Shown: one piece after another, positions 26,088 to 35,328 of the stretch | Layout: each line of letters starts with the position of its first letter | How positions within the stretch are numbered: the stretch's first letter is position 1 | Notes under the pieces: generated by a model | The model's input: only the letters and a program-made list of their open reading frames with translations | Database searches by the model: none | What the model was told of the DNA's origin: nothing | Position numbers and translations under genes: made by a program | DNA from: Runella defluvii | GTDB taxonomy: Bacteria > Bacteroidota > Bacteroidia > Cytophagales > Spirosomataceae | Direction: 5' to 3' | NCBI RefSeq assembly: GCF_014195535.1 | Contig: NZ_JACIBY010000006.1 | Location: 186,001-250,000 of the forward strand | Length of the DNA: 64,000 nt

Positions 26088-27680
26088 ATGCAAACTACGC
26101 GTCGTCAGTTTATCCAACAGTTAGGTTTGGCAGGAATTAGCTTGGGTCTTTCGGCGGCATTGCCGTTGGACAGCTGGAGCAAATCAGCCGTTCGGTTACC
26201 CCGTAGTACGCCCGAAGCACAAGGGGTTGCTTCGGCAAACATCAATGCGTTTTTGGACGCCATTGCTCAAAGTAAACATGAGTTTCACAGTATGATACTC
26301 GTTCGGCACGGCCAAGTGGTGGCCGAAGGCTGGTGGGCACCGTATCGGGCGGAATTGAAACATACCATGTACTCGATGAGTAAAAGTTTTACTTCCACGG
26401 CCGTAGGGTTTGCGGTAAATGAAGGCAAGCTCAAAACCAGCGACCGAGTAATTTCATTTTACCCCGAATACGCGCCCGCAACGGTCAGTGATTATTTGGC
26501 CAAAATGACGGTTAAAGACCTCCTAACGATGTCGGTAGGGCATGGCGTGGATCCCACGGGCCAGAGCATTCGGGATGAAGCCAATTGGATAAAAACGTTT
26601 TTGGCTTTCCCGATTCAAAACGACCCAGGCAGCACGTTTTTATACAATAGCATGGCTACTTACATGTGCTCGGCCATTGTGCAAAAAGTAACAGGACAAA
26701 AAATTATCGACTATCTACGCCCTCGTTTGTTCGAGCCTCTTGGCATTGAAGGTGCTGATTGGGAAGAAGATATGCTAGGTATCAACACAGGCGGGTGGGG
26801 ATTGCGCGTCCGTACCGAAGACATGGCGAAGTTTGGGCAATTGTACCTCCAAAAAGGCAAGTGGAATGGCAAACAAATCATTCCAGCAGCCTGGGTAGAA
26901 GAAGCAACTACCTTCAAAATTCAGCAACCTTCTCCCGCAAAACCAACGCGCCCCAACGAAAAAAATGACTGGCTTCAGGGCTATTGTTACCAGTTTTGGC
27001 GTTGTCAGCACAACGCGTACCGAGGCGACGGAGCGTATGGACAATACACAATAGTGATGCCCGACCAAGACGCAGTCTTAGCCATCACGAGCGAAACTCC
27101 TGACATGCAGGGGATTTTGGACTTGGTATGGGAGCATCTATTGCCCGCCATGAAACCTCAAGCATTACCTGCCAATGCGGCTTCGGTCAATGCGTTGAAG
27201 CAGCGAATGGCGGCTTTGGCTTTGTTGCCACCCAAAGGAAACGTAAAGCCTTCGGAAGCGGTAAAAGTATCGGGGAAAGCGTTTGCAATCGAAGCAAATT
27301 CGATGAATGTACAACAAATTTCACTGGCCTACCGCGAAGGAGGTACGTATCAATTCATGCTAAAAGATGCAGCAGGTGAGCATAAAGTAGAAGTGGGATT
27401 GGAAAAATGGGTCTTTGGACAAACCGACTTGCCAAGACCCAATTTGGTTGCTTCTCAGAAAATTAAAACCGAAAAAATCGCCAAAATAGCGGCAAGTGGT
27501 ACGTGGAAAGACCCGAAAACGTTTGAAATAACGCTACGTTACTACGAGTCACCACACCGAAATTACGTCATTTGCCAATTTGACGGTGATGCCTTGACGG
27601 TAAGTTTTGACAACAGCATCAACCGCATGTCGGGGGCAAAAGACAAACGCCCTGTACTACAAGGTAAAGCGCTGGCCTAA
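26088..27680 (+). CDS. Serine hydrolase, class C beta-lactamase family, Tat signal
   Basis: 530 residues. The N-terminus MQTTRRQFIQQLGLAGISLG is a twin-arginine-type signal. The beta-lactamase fold covers about 35-370: SxxK in MYSMSKSFTS, YxN-type motif in LYNSMATYMCS, and GGWGLRVRTEDMAKFGQLYL typical of the EstB/AmpC group. About 150 further residues form a small beta-rich C-terminal domain. Probable periplasmic esterase or peptidase rather than a resistance enzyme. Its stop codon overlaps the stop of the convergent flavin reductase gene. Confidence 0.88.
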   Translation: MQTTRRQFIQQLGLAGISLGLSAALPLDSWSKSAVRLPRSTPEAQGVASANINAFLDAIAQSKHEFHSMILVRHGQVVAEGWWAPYRAELKHTMYSMSKSFTSTAVGFAVNEGKLKTSDRVISFYPEYAPATVSDYLAKMTVKDLLTMSVGHGVDPTGQSIRDEANWIKTFLAFPIQNDPGSTFLYNSMATYMCSAIVQKVTGQKIIDYLRPRLFEPLGIEGADWEEDMLGINTGGWGLRVRTEDMAKFGQLYLQKGKWNGKQIIPAAWVEEATTFKIQQPSPAKPTRPNEKNDWLQGYCYQFWRCQHNAYRGDGAYGQYTIVMPDQDAVLAITSETPDMQGILDLVWEHLLPAMKPQALPANAASVNALKQRMAALALLPPKGNVKPSEAVKVSGKAFAIEANSMNVQQISLAYREGGTYQFMLKDAAGEHKVEVGLEKWVFGQTDLPRPNLVASQKIKTEKIAKIAASGTWKDPKTFEITLRYYESPHRNYVICQFDGDALTVSFDNSINRMSGAKDKRPVLQGKALA

Positions 27681-28531
27681 CTTCCTTGCGAAGCCAACAA
27701 CGATAGCCAAGCTTGTTCAACTTTTCCTTCCGAAAGGTACTGCTTGGCTGTCGTTACCCAATCTTGTCCCGCATGTTGGGCTTTAAATGCTTCAATTTTA
27801 TCGGTTTCAGGCAACTGTTGGATGTTACCCAAACGTCCCAAGTTATTTCCCGAAAATTCAGGGTTGTTTTTGATAAAATCAGGAATCAAGTCCACCCCAA
27901 TTCCTTTTTGAGTACTTGGTTTGGGAATTTCAAAAATTGCGTCGCCCGAGGCGCGTGCGTACCAATCACCCCCCATGCGGGCTACCCAATCCGTTTTGCG
28001 CTGGTCGATGCGGCCATCTTCTCCCAAAATATCCTCCGAAAAATGGGCTAGAATTACTTCGCAAATCACCAAATTGGCTGCTCCTCCTTCTTCGCCCAAC
28101 GAAATAATTTGTTTGACTTTACACTCAAAAACGGCTTTCGATTCGCCAACGCGCGGCGGGCGTACCAGTTGGGACGGCACTTCGGTAAAACCTGCTTTCA
28201 CAAATTCGTTGACGCCACGCGGATATTCACAACTCGCCAGCGACATTTGTTCAACCATGGCGTAGTCAACCATGCTAATCACCACCTCGTCCACGGCCTG
28301 TACGTTTTCCAGCGTATGTTTGTTGCTTCCGTCTCGCACGCGGCGATTGGGCGAAAAAATCAAGGTCGGGGGTTTTGTCCCAAACAAATTAAAGAAACTG
28401 AATGGGCTGAGATTTACGTTGCCCTCAGCATCAATCGTGCTGGCAAAAGCGATGGGGCGGGGCGCCACCGCACCTTGCAAAAAGTGATGCAAAACAGGTA
28501 CTGAAACGTCTTTAGGGTTGATGGTTAGCAT
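27677..28531 (-). CDS. Flavin reductase-like FMN-binding protein
   Basis: 284 residues: an FMN-binding split-barrel of the flavin reductase family (PF01613) at about 1-205 (GAVAPRPIAFASTID, NLSPFSFFNLFGTKPPTLIFSP, SCEYPRGVNEFVKAGF) plus about 75 extra C-terminal residues typical of the DIM6/NTAB group in Bacteroidota. Cytoplasmic; reduces flavin or acts as an FMN-dependent oxidoreductase on an unknown substrate. Its 3' end overlaps the convergent hydrolase gene by 4 bp. It is 21 bp upstream of the following minus-strand ABC gene, so both may be co-transcribed only if transcription comes from the right. Confidence 0.88.
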   Translation of the reverse strand: MLTINPKDVSVPVLHHFLQGAVAPRPIAFASTIDAEGNVNLSPFSFFNLFGTKPPTLIFSPNRRVRDGSNKHTLENVQAVDEVVISMVDYAMVEQMSLASCEYPRGVNEFVKAGFTEVPSQLVRPPRVGESKAVFECKVKQIISLGEEGGAANLVICEVILAHFSEDILGEDGRIDQRKTDWVARMGGDWYARASGDAIFEIPKPSTQKGIGVDLIPDFIKNNPEFSGNNLGRLGNIQQLPETDKIEAFKAQHAGQDWVTTAKQYLSEGKVEQAWLSLLASQGS

Positions 28532-28552
28532 AAATGTCTTGGTTATGATTCA

Positions 28553-30322
28553 CTAACTCGAAGTTTTCTCTTGATGTTTCCACAGTTCTTGAAAAACTGG
28601 ACTATTGGCCCTGAGGGACTCGAACGTACCTTGATCAACAATTCGGCCGTTTTCGAGCACATACACGTAGTCAAATTTGGTCAAAAGGTGCAAACGGTGC
28701 AGGGACGAAAGTACGGCTTTGCCCCTAAATTCGTCAAACAATTGGTCATAAATCAATGACTCAGTTTTGGGGTCAACGCTGCTAGTAGGCTCATCGAGCA
28801 ATACAATATCGCTGCTTCGGGCGGCCAAAATACCACGGGACAGCGCCAAACGCTGTTTTTGTCCCCCCGAAAGATTGACGCCCTTTTCTTGAATGTTGGA
28901 CTCAAGCCCATTCGGTAATTGACGGGCTACTTCGCTAAATTGGGCCGTGTCGCATACTTGCCAAATATCTTGCTCTTCAAAAGGCAGTCCCAACGTAATG
29001 TTGTAAGCAATGGTATTTTCAAAAATTTCGGGCTCCTGTGGAAACAACGTCACGGTGTCCGTAATCAGGCCAACTCCTTCCACTGGTTTTCCATCAATGG
29101 TCAATTCTGCTCCTTTTTCGGGTTCGTACAGCCCTCTCAACAAGGCCAAAAGGGTGCTTTTTCCGCTACCACTTTCCCCAATAAAAGCAATGCGTTGGCC
29201 TCGTTCGATGCGCAAGTTTAATTGATGAAGGCTATGCGCCGATTTCTGGGCGTCGTAGGTATCGTGGTGCGAAAAACTCAACTGGTTGATTTGTATTGTT
29301 TTCCAATCAGACGGCAGAATTTCAGTTGCTTCGGCGCGGTGTTGCTGACGGTAGGCTTCGCCGATGGAACGAGCCGTTTGAACGTCGGTATTGTAGCGAA
29401 TGATTTCGGTATATTGCCACGCAACATCCTGAAAAACACTGGTAAATTGATTGACATAACCCAACAAAGTGACCAGCCCGCCCACTAAAAACACTGCGTT
29501 GGGAACGTAATTTTGATACACGTACCCAACCGCAACCACCACATAAATAACCCCAATGAGCACACTCGCCACAAACCATTTCCATTCGTTGATAACCACC
29601 GTACGGCGAAATGGCGGGAATATCTCTTTTACCTTGGCCAACAGGCTATTTTCCATGCGTTTTTCGAGGCGCAGGGTAATCACTGTAATGATGTTGGAAA
29701 GACTATCAAACAAGGTCGATGACACGACGTGTTCTTTTTCGTTGGTTTCGTCGAGGGCTTTGATGAAGGGTTTGTCAAACTTAAAAATAATCCAAACCGT
29801 AAAAACGCCTATCAAAACACCAATGCTTCCGTAAAGCGGAGAAAAATACAGAATGGCCAAAAACGAAAAGATGAACTTTGAAAAGGCGTGCAAAAACATA
29901 AAGCCGTTCTGAAAGAAGTCTTTCAAGGCTTCGTAGGCTTTCCGAATACGGTTGATGGTAGCGCCGCTGTGGTGGTCTTGGTGCCAACGAACGGGCAAAT
30001 GCAGCGATTGGTGATACAGTTCTTCTAAAAAATTACGGCTCAGATTAAACGCGAGTTCGCGCTCCATCACCCGCGCAGGACCGTGAAAGGCCCACTCCAA
30101 CAGCATCAAAAATAGGTAGCCGCCTGCATACATCCAAACGTGCTTGATTACACCCGTTCCCTCTTTTTGAATGGCTTCGACAAACCAGCCGTACAAAAGA
30201 GGATTAAGCGCAAAAACCACATTGGCAAGGACAAAAAGGCCATATACCAACACGTATCGCCCTTTTTCCTTGCGTGCATATCGCCAAGCCGTTTGTAAGA
30301 GCGAGAAATAGGGATTTTTCAT
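28553..30322 (-). CDS. ABC exporter, fused permease-ATPase
   Basis: 589 residues from the ATG at 30322 (MKNPYFSLL); an 11-codon upstream extension is possible but not family-like. Six-helix exporter domain at about 15-310 and ATPase at about 345-580: Walker A GESGSGKST, Q-loop LFPQEPEIFEN, signature NLSGGQKQRLALS, Walker B DIVLLDEPTSSVD, switch His in SSLHRLHLL. Differs clearly from the exporter at 9.9 kb. Substrate unknown. It is followed by the flavin reductase gene on the same strand and preceded by aroA behind a hairpin. Confidence 0.9.
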   Translation of the reverse strand: MKNPYFSLLQTAWRYARKEKGRYVLVYGLFVLANVVFALNPLLYGWFVEAIQKEGTGVIKHVWMYAGGYLFLMLLEWAFHGPARVMERELAFNLSRNFLEELYHQSLHLPVRWHQDHHSGATINRIRKAYEALKDFFQNGFMFLHAFSKFIFSFLAILYFSPLYGSIGVLIGVFTVWIIFKFDKPFIKALDETNEKEHVVSSTLFDSLSNIITVITLRLEKRMENSLLAKVKEIFPPFRRTVVINEWKWFVASVLIGVIYVVVAVGYVYQNYVPNAVFLVGGLVTLLGYVNQFTSVFQDVAWQYTEIIRYNTDVQTARSIGEAYRQQHRAEATEILPSDWKTIQINQLSFSHHDTYDAQKSAHSLHQLNLRIERGQRIAFIGESGSGKSTLLALLRGLYEPEKGAELTIDGKPVEGVGLITDTVTLFPQEPEIFENTIAYNITLGLPFEEQDIWQVCDTAQFSEVARQLPNGLESNIQEKGVNLSGGQKQRLALSRGILAARSSDIVLLDEPTSSVDPKTESLIYDQLFDEFRGKAVLSSLHRLHLLTKFDYVYVLENGRIVDQGTFESLRANSPVFQELWKHQEKTSS

Positions 30323-30362
30323 TGTTTGGAGACAAATATCAGTAAAATGAAACAATGATTTT

Positions 30363-30387
30363 AGCCCGAAGGTATTAGCTTCGGGCT
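30363..30387. terminator. Hairpin after aroA
   Basis: AGCCCGAAG pairs with CTTCGGGCT across a 7-nt loop, about 40 bp beyond the aroA stop on the minus strand. A T tract is weak on either side, so it may be a terminator assisted by Rho or a processing hairpin. Confidence 0.5.
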
Positions 30388-30428
30388 GGCAAAAGGTAGT
30401 GGCGTATGGAGAGCGATGCTCCTACGAT

Positions 30429-31652
30429 TTATTCAACAGTTGTGACTTTTTTCAAGTCTTCCCAGAAACTTGGGTACGACTTGGCCACCACGTGCGGTTC
30501 TTCAATAACAATAGGCATTACCATTCCTACAGGTGCAAACGCCATGGCCATGCGGTGGTCGTCGTAAGTTTCGATGGTAGGCTGTGTTGTAGGCGCTACG
30601 GTACGTCTTACCACGTATTGGGTATTACTTTCAACTTCTACTAATTCTCCACCAATTTTAGGCAACTCTGCTTGAAGAGCCGCTACACGGTCGGTTTCTT
30701 TGATTTTTAAGCTTTCAATGCCCGTCATTGTTACCGTAATGCCTTTAGCTACGGCACAAGCAGCCACGGTCTGTGCCAAATCAGGACAGTCAGTGAAGTC
30801 CCAAGCAAACGCTTCTTGGGCAGGAATTTTGGTCAAAAGAACTCCTTGCGCCGTAAAAGTGCTTTCCACGCCCATCTGTCGCATAATATCGACAATGGCG
30901 CTATCGCCTTGCAATGAGTTTTCTTTTAGACCCAAAAGCTCTACTTCAGCTTGTTCGGCCAAAGCAACCACACTGTACCAATAGCTTGCCCCCGACCAAT
31001 CAGACTCTACTTGGTAGTGAGTTGGGGTATATTTTTGGGCAGGAACGCGGATAATTTTCTGTTCCCAATCCGCTTCAAACGTTGCTCCAAAAGCAACCAT
31101 TTGTTGAAGCGTCATTTCAATGTAAGGGCGTGAACCAACTTCACCTGTAAGCTCTAACGTAATCCCTTCGGGAAGCGTAGGGCCTACCATTAGCAAGGCA
31201 GAAATATACTGACTACTCACATCGCCCCGTATTCTTACCTTATTTTCTCCCGAATAGGTAAAACCATTTAGTTGGGTTGGTGGGTATCCATCCTTTCCCA
31301 AATACGTAATATCTGCGCCAAGCGTGCGTAGGGCATCGACCAAAATCCCAATCGGGCGCTCACACATGCGTGGCGTTCCTGTCATGGTTTTATTTTGGCC
31401 TGTCACTGCAAAATAAGCAGTGAGAAAACGCATGGTCGTACCAGCGTCAAGTACATCGGCGACCGTTTCCGACGATTGCAACAAACGCAGCATCGTTTGG
31501 GTGTCACGAGCGGCTGATACGTTAGAAAGTTGCCCTCCAAAATTCGATAACGCATTGATAATCAAAGCGCGATTACTTTCGCTTTTAGAAGCTGCTAACT
31601 GGATTTTGGCTTGAATGGGAGCCAGAGGTGGGTAAACGGTTACTGCTTGCAT
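30429..31652 (-). CDS. aroA: 3-phosphoshikimate 1-carboxyvinyltransferase (EPSP synthase)
   Basis: 407 residues, somewhat short for the family but with both half-barrels. Joins shikimate-3-phosphate and phosphoenolpyruvate in the pathway to chorismate. Seen: AASKSESNRALIINALS (substrate lysine and arginine), DAGTTMRFLTAYFA, SSQYISALLMVGP and TYDDHRMAMAFAPVG. Cytoplasmic. No other aro gene is adjacent, so it is an isolated housekeeping gene between an ABC exporter and the polysaccharide cluster. Confidence 0.96.
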   Translation of the reverse strand: MQAVTVYPPLAPIQAKIQLAASKSESNRALIINALSNFGGQLSNVSAARDTQTMLRLLQSSETVADVLDAGTTMRFLTAYFAVTGQNKTMTGTPRMCERPIGILVDALRTLGADITYLGKDGYPPTQLNGFTYSGENKVRIRGDVSSQYISALLMVGPTLPEGITLELTGEVGSRPYIEMTLQQMVAFGATFEADWEQKIIRVPAQKYTPTHYQVESDWSGASYWYSVVALAEQAEVELLGLKENSLQGDSAIVDIMRQMGVESTFTAQGVLLTKIPAQEAFAWDFTDCPDLAQTVAACAVAKGITVTMTGIESLKIKETDRVAALQAELPKIGGELVEVESNTQYVVRRTVAPTTQPTIETYDDHRMAMAFAPVGMVMPIVIEEPHVVAKSYPSFWEDLKKVTTVE

Positions 31653-31747
31653 TGAGAGTCGATAATCTGATAATTTTACAAAGTTAAGGCCATTTTTTTG
31701 CTTTTCAACCTAAAAAAGTACAATTTGCAGCTTGAAATCGCACAACT

Positions 31748-32686
31748 GTGAAATCTGATATTTCAGTCATTATCCTCACACACAACGAAGAAAAACACAT
31801 CGAACGATGTCTCCGTAGCTTATTAGTGTTTACGGACAAAATCTTTATTGTGGATTCGGGTTCTACCGACCGCACAGTGGCAATCGCCGAATCATTAGGT
31901 GCGAAAGTCGTTCATAACCCGTGGATTACCTACGCTACGCAGTTTAATTTTGGGATTGAGAATACCCCTTTTCAGACCAAATGGCTCATGCGTATGGACG
32001 CCGATGAGTACGTAATGCCTGAGTTGGCCAACGAAATCAATCAAACCCTTGCTGGACTAGCACCTACAATTACTGGTGTATATGTCAAGCGCCGTGTGAT
32101 GTTTATGAACCAATGGATTCGGCGCGGGGGGTATTATCCCATTTGGTTGTTACGCTTATGGCACCGCGACAAAGGGATTTGCGAGGAACTTTGGATGGAT
32201 GAACACATTAAACTTTCAGAAGGGGAAACTATCCAATTCAAAAATGACATTGTGGATCACAATTTGAATAACCTCACGTGGTGGACACAAAAGCATAATA
32301 ATTATGCCATTCGAGAAGTGATTGATTTATTGGACATAAAGTATAATTTTGCAGAAGCGGAGCGCGTTATTCCCAAGCTTTTTGGAACACAAGAGCAACG
32401 GAAGCGCTATTTAAAGCAAAAGTATGCTTCCTTACCCCTTTTTACTCGTCCATTCGCTTATTTTTTGTATCGTTATTTTATAAAGTTTGGCTTCCTTGAC
32501 GGTAAAAAAGGCTTAGTATGGCACTTTTTACAGGGATTATGGTATCGTTTCTTGGTGGACGCCAAACTGTTTGAAGTAGAGTTTCGAGTTGGAAAAGATA
32601 AACAAGCTATCATTGAATTTTTCCGAAATGAATACGGAAAAGACCTCTCATCGGTTCAAAACCGACCTGTCTCGGTACGACAATAG
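31748..32686 (+). CDS. Glycosyltransferase family 2 (WaaE/KdtX-like), GTG start
   Basis: 312 residues. GT-A fold of family 2: VIILTHNEEKHIERCLRSL, DSGSTDRT, and the metal-binding MRMDADEY. The architecture and the WYPIWLLRLW-like segment (YYPIWLLRLWHRDKG) match LPS-core beta-glucosyltransferases of the WaaE/KdtX group. Starts with GTG at 31748, directly at the conserved beta-strand. First gene of a four-gene surface-polysaccharide cluster; its 3' end overlaps the next gene by 59 bp. Confidence 0.85.
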   Translation: MKSDISVIILTHNEEKHIERCLRSLLVFTDKIFIVDSGSTDRTVAIAESLGAKVVHNPWITYATQFNFGIENTPFQTKWLMRMDADEYVMPELANEINQTLAGLAPTITGVYVKRRVMFMNQWIRRGGYYPIWLLRLWHRDKGICEELWMDEHIKLSEGETIQFKNDIVDHNLNNLTWWTQKHNNYAIREVIDLLDIKYNFAEAERVIPKLFGTQEQRKRYLKQKYASLPLFTRPFAYFLYRYFIKFGFLDGKKGLVWHFLQGLWYRFLVDAKLFEVEFRVGKDKQAIIEFFRNEYGKDLSSVQNRPVSVRQ

Positions 32687-33203
32687 TTGGTACAAGCATC
32701 CGCCTTTTTGGAAAAATGTGCTTTGGTTTTTGGTAAACGCACTTTTTTTTAATTCGTATTTTCCGTTGCCAGCCTCTATTAAGTGTTTTATTTTGAGAGG
32801 TTTTGGCACGAAAGTCGGGCACAATGTGATGATTAAACCCAAAGTAAACATCAAGTATCCTTGGTTACTTACGATTGGGGATTACGTCTGGATAGGCGAA
32901 GAGGTATGGATTGATAGCTTAACCGAGATTGTGATTGGGAACAATGTGTGCCTTTCGCAAGGAGCCATGCTCCTGACTGGGAACCACGACTATACCCGCA
33001 GTACGTTTGATTTGAAAGTGGGTAAAATTATTCTCGAAGAAGGCGCATGGATTGGCGCCAAAGCGGTGGTTTGTCCAGGGGTTACCTGCCATTCACACGC
33101 TATGTTAGCCGTCAATTCGGTGGCCGTGCGCGACTTAGAGCCATACGGTATTTATCAAGGGAATCCCGCTCAGTGGATCCGCGAACGTAGAATAACGGAG
33201 TAA
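32628..33203 (+). CDS. WcaF-like hexapeptide-repeat acetyltransferase
   Basis: 191 residues from the ATG at 32628; a TTG start at 32589 is possible but less likely. Left-handed beta-helix O-acetyltransferase: hexapeptide turns from about residue 70 on (VGHNVMIKPKVNI, IGDYVWIGEEVWI, IGNNVCLSQGA), catalytic His in LTGNHDYTRSTFD, and GAWIGAKAVVCPGV. The N-terminal YDNSWYKHPPFWKNVLWF matches colanic-acid WcaF-type enzymes. Transfers acetyl from acetyl-CoA to a sugar residue of an exopolysaccharide or O-antigen. Translation is likely coupled to the upstream glycosyltransferase because the frames overlap. Confidence 0.9.
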   Translation: MNTEKTSHRFKTDLSRYDNSWYKHPPFWKNVLWFLVNALFFNSYFPLPASIKCFILRGFGTKVGHNVMIKPKVNIKYPWLLTIGDYVWIGEEVWIDSLTEIVIGNNVCLSQGAMLLTGNHDYTRSTFDLKVGKIILEEGAWIGAKAVVCPGVTCHSHAMLAVNSVAVRDLEPYGIYQGNPAQWIRERRITE

Positions 33204-33246
33204 CGCTAAAACGTTAGACATCATCTCATCACCAACCCAAGAGGCT

Positions 33247-34017
33247 TTGAAAGTAAGTATTATTACAGTAGTTTTTAACGGAGAACAGACCCTAAAGAGT
33301 TGTATAGAATCGGTACTAAATCAGTCATATCACGATATAGAATACATCGTAATTGACGGAAAATCAACCGATAATACACCTAAGATAGTCGCTAATTACG
33401 GCACAAAAATTGCTGTATTTATCTCTGAAAAAGACCAAGGGATTTATGATGCGATGAACAAAGGTATCGCCCACGCAACGGGCGAGGTAATTGGTATCTT
33501 GAATGCCGATGATTTTTATGCAGACAACCAAGTCATTGAGAAGTTAGTGACAAAGTTGAAAGAAACGGACGCTGACGGCATCTATGGCGATTTGGTTTAC
33601 GTAGATGCAAACGATACGGCACAGGTAACACGTTATTGGAAGTCGGGCGGATTTGATAGAAAAAAATTTCTTTTCGGTTGGATGCCCCCTCACCCAACGT
33701 TTTTTGTAAAAAAAGCGTCTTATGAGCAGCTTGGAACGTATCGTCTTGATTTGGGAAGCGCGGCAGATTACGAATTAATGTTACGTTTCCTATACAAGCA
33801 ACGTCTAAAGGTCGCTTACCTTCCAGAGATTGTCACCGTGATGCGAACGGGTGGGGTAAGTAACAAAACAGTGGGGAATCGCTTAAAGGCAAATCAAAGT
33901 GACCGAGAAGCGTGGCACCTGAATGGATTGGAGCCCTATTGGTTTACTTTATGGCTCAAACCCCTTAGAAAGGTTTTACAATTTGTTTACAAACCAAAAC
34001 GACCGAATAATAAATAG
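33247..34017 (+). CDS. Glycosyltransferase family 2, TTG start
   Basis: 256 residues. Family 2 GT-A fold beginning immediately with KVSIITVVFNGEQTLKSC, then IDGKSTDNT, ISEKDQGIYDAMNKG and LNADDFYADN (metal-binding DxD). The WMPPHPTFFVKK and GSAADYELMLRF segments are typical of WcaA/PglI-like enzymes. TTG at 33247 is the only start upstream of the conserved strand; an in-frame stop lies at 33193 with no ATG between. Cytoplasmic sugar transferase for surface glycan assembly. Confidence 0.85.
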   Translation: MKVSIITVVFNGEQTLKSCIESVLNQSYHDIEYIVIDGKSTDNTPKIVANYGTKIAVFISEKDQGIYDAMNKGIAHATGEVIGILNADDFYADNQVIEKLVTKLKETDADGIYGDLVYVDANDTAQVTRYWKSGGFDRKKFLFGWMPPHPTFFVKKASYEQLGTYRLDLGSAADYELMLRFLYKQRLKVAYLPEIVTVMRTGGVSNKTVGNRLKANQSDREAWHLNGLEPYWFTLWLKPLRKVLQFVYKPKRPNNK

Positions 34018-34036
34018 AATCGTATTTTCGGGAGTG

Positions 34037-34071
34037 TTTTTTGTGAGATAAGCTAATTTTTATAATTTTTG
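34037..34071 (+). promoter_or_regulatory. Candidate promoter of the WecA-like gene
   Basis: TTTTTTG at 34037-34043 and TATAATTTTTG at 34061-34071, a near match to TAnnTTTG at about 20-nt spacing. The predicted start of transcription is 30-35 bp before the ATG at 34112. Confidence 0.4.
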
Positions 34072-34111
34072 TCTTCCGTTATGAGAGACAAAAAGGCAGA
34101 AACGGAATTCT

Positions 34112-35326
34112 ATGAACGCAGATATACTAATAGACGTACTCAGAAGCCAATATCAAAATATACTTCAACACGAAGTGTATCAGTGCCTTATATCCTTTTT
34201 GATTGCCTGCGCTGTGGCCATTACGTCTATTCCAGTGATTATCAATATTAGTGGATTGTTGGAACTGAAAAAGAAACCCAACTTCCGCAGTTCTCACCAG
34301 CAAGAAACGCCTGAGTTTGGAGGAATTGCCATTTATGCTTCGCTTCTCATTGCCCATTTTTTGTGGCCTCACACCAACGAGCAAACCGATGCTTACCTGA
34401 CAAGTTTGGCAGTAGTAGGGCTTACAATACTGTTCTTTTTAGGGCTCAAAGACGATATTTTAGTACTTGACCCCAACAAAAAGCTTTTGCTTCAAGTCGT
34501 AGCCGTTTCTACCTTGATATTACTTGGAGGACTGAAAGTTGATCACTTCTTTGGTATTTTTGGCTGGACGCACATTCCAGATGTCATCAGTATTCCATTC
34601 ACAATTTTCATTTTCATTGCCATTATCAATGCCGTCAACCTCATTGATGGCGTGGATGGGCTTGCAGGAGGAATTGCTTTTATTGCAAGTTTGAGTTTTG
34701 GAACGTGGTTTTTGTTAAATCACCATTTCTCAATGGCCTGCATGGCTTTCTCGCTTTCGGGGGCCCTTCTAGGCTTTTTGCGGTTCAACTTTTCAAAGAC
34801 GAGCAAAATTTTCATGGGCGATACGGGATCGTTGATTGTTGGCTTCTTGTTGGCATTTTTTGCCGTGAAGTTTATCCGTCTTAACATCACTTACCAACAT
34901 GATTCTACTGCGTTCTTCAATGCGCCTATTCTTGCAGTAGTGCTTCTGATTGTTCCTATTTTCGATACATTGCGCGTGTTTTTGGTACGTATTCTTAACC
35001 GCCGCTCTCCGTTTAAAGCCGACCGCAATCACATGCACCACGTACTTTTAGACAATGGATTTACCCACATCCAAACTTCGCTTACGTTTTGGGGCATGAC
35101 CATTGTCAACGTGATGGGCTATTTCCTCACCTTTGAATACATCACCAATACCGAAGCCTTCTTTATTTTGGTGGGTTTATTTTGTGTTTACCTTGGTGCA
35201 GGCTACTTCCTTAAAATTCGGGCGATGAAGCGCAAGAAACAAATGACTTGGACGGATGTTTTCAAAGCCCCCGACACGCCACGCGGACGTAACTCATGGG
35301 CACGCCGTGTGATTCGTGGGTTGTAA
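34112..35326 (+). CDS. MraY/WecA-like polyprenyl-phosphate sugar-1-phosphate transferase
   Basis: 404 residues with about 11 membrane helices. Initiates glycan synthesis by moving a HexNAc-1-phosphate to undecaprenyl phosphate. Family motifs visible: GLKDDILVLDPNKKLL (Asp-Asp), INAVNLIDGVDGLAGG, FMGDTGSLIVGF and the C-terminal cytoplasmic DRNHMHHVLLDNG. Length and motif set fit WecA/TagO-like rather than MraY itself. It ends the surface-polysaccharide cluster and is convergent with the DUF502 gene 2 bp away. Confidence 0.93.
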   Translation: MNADILIDVLRSQYQNILQHEVYQCLISFLIACAVAITSIPVIINISGLLELKKKPNFRSSHQQETPEFGGIAIYASLLIAHFLWPHTNEQTDAYLTSLAVVGLTILFFLGLKDDILVLDPNKKLLLQVVAVSTLILLGGLKVDHFFGIFGWTHIPDVISIPFTIFIFIAIINAVNLIDGVDGLAGGIAFIASLSFGTWFLLNHHFSMACMAFSLSGALLGFLRFNFSKTSKIFMGDTGSLIVGFLLAFFAVKFIRLNITYQHDSTAFFNAPILAVVLLIVPIFDTLRVFLVRILNRRSPFKADRNHMHHVLLDNGFTHIQTSLTFWGMTIVNVMGYFLTFEYITNTEAFFILVGLFCVYLGAGYFLKIRAMKRKKQMTWTDVFKAPDTPRGRNSWARRVIRGL

Positions 35327-35328
35327 AG

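Noticed and set aside
26088-27680. Antibiotic-resistance beta-lactamase
   Set aside because: The fold and SxxK are present but the sequence fits the EstB-like esterase/peptidase group with an extra C-terminal domain, and it pairs with an SGNH hydrolase.
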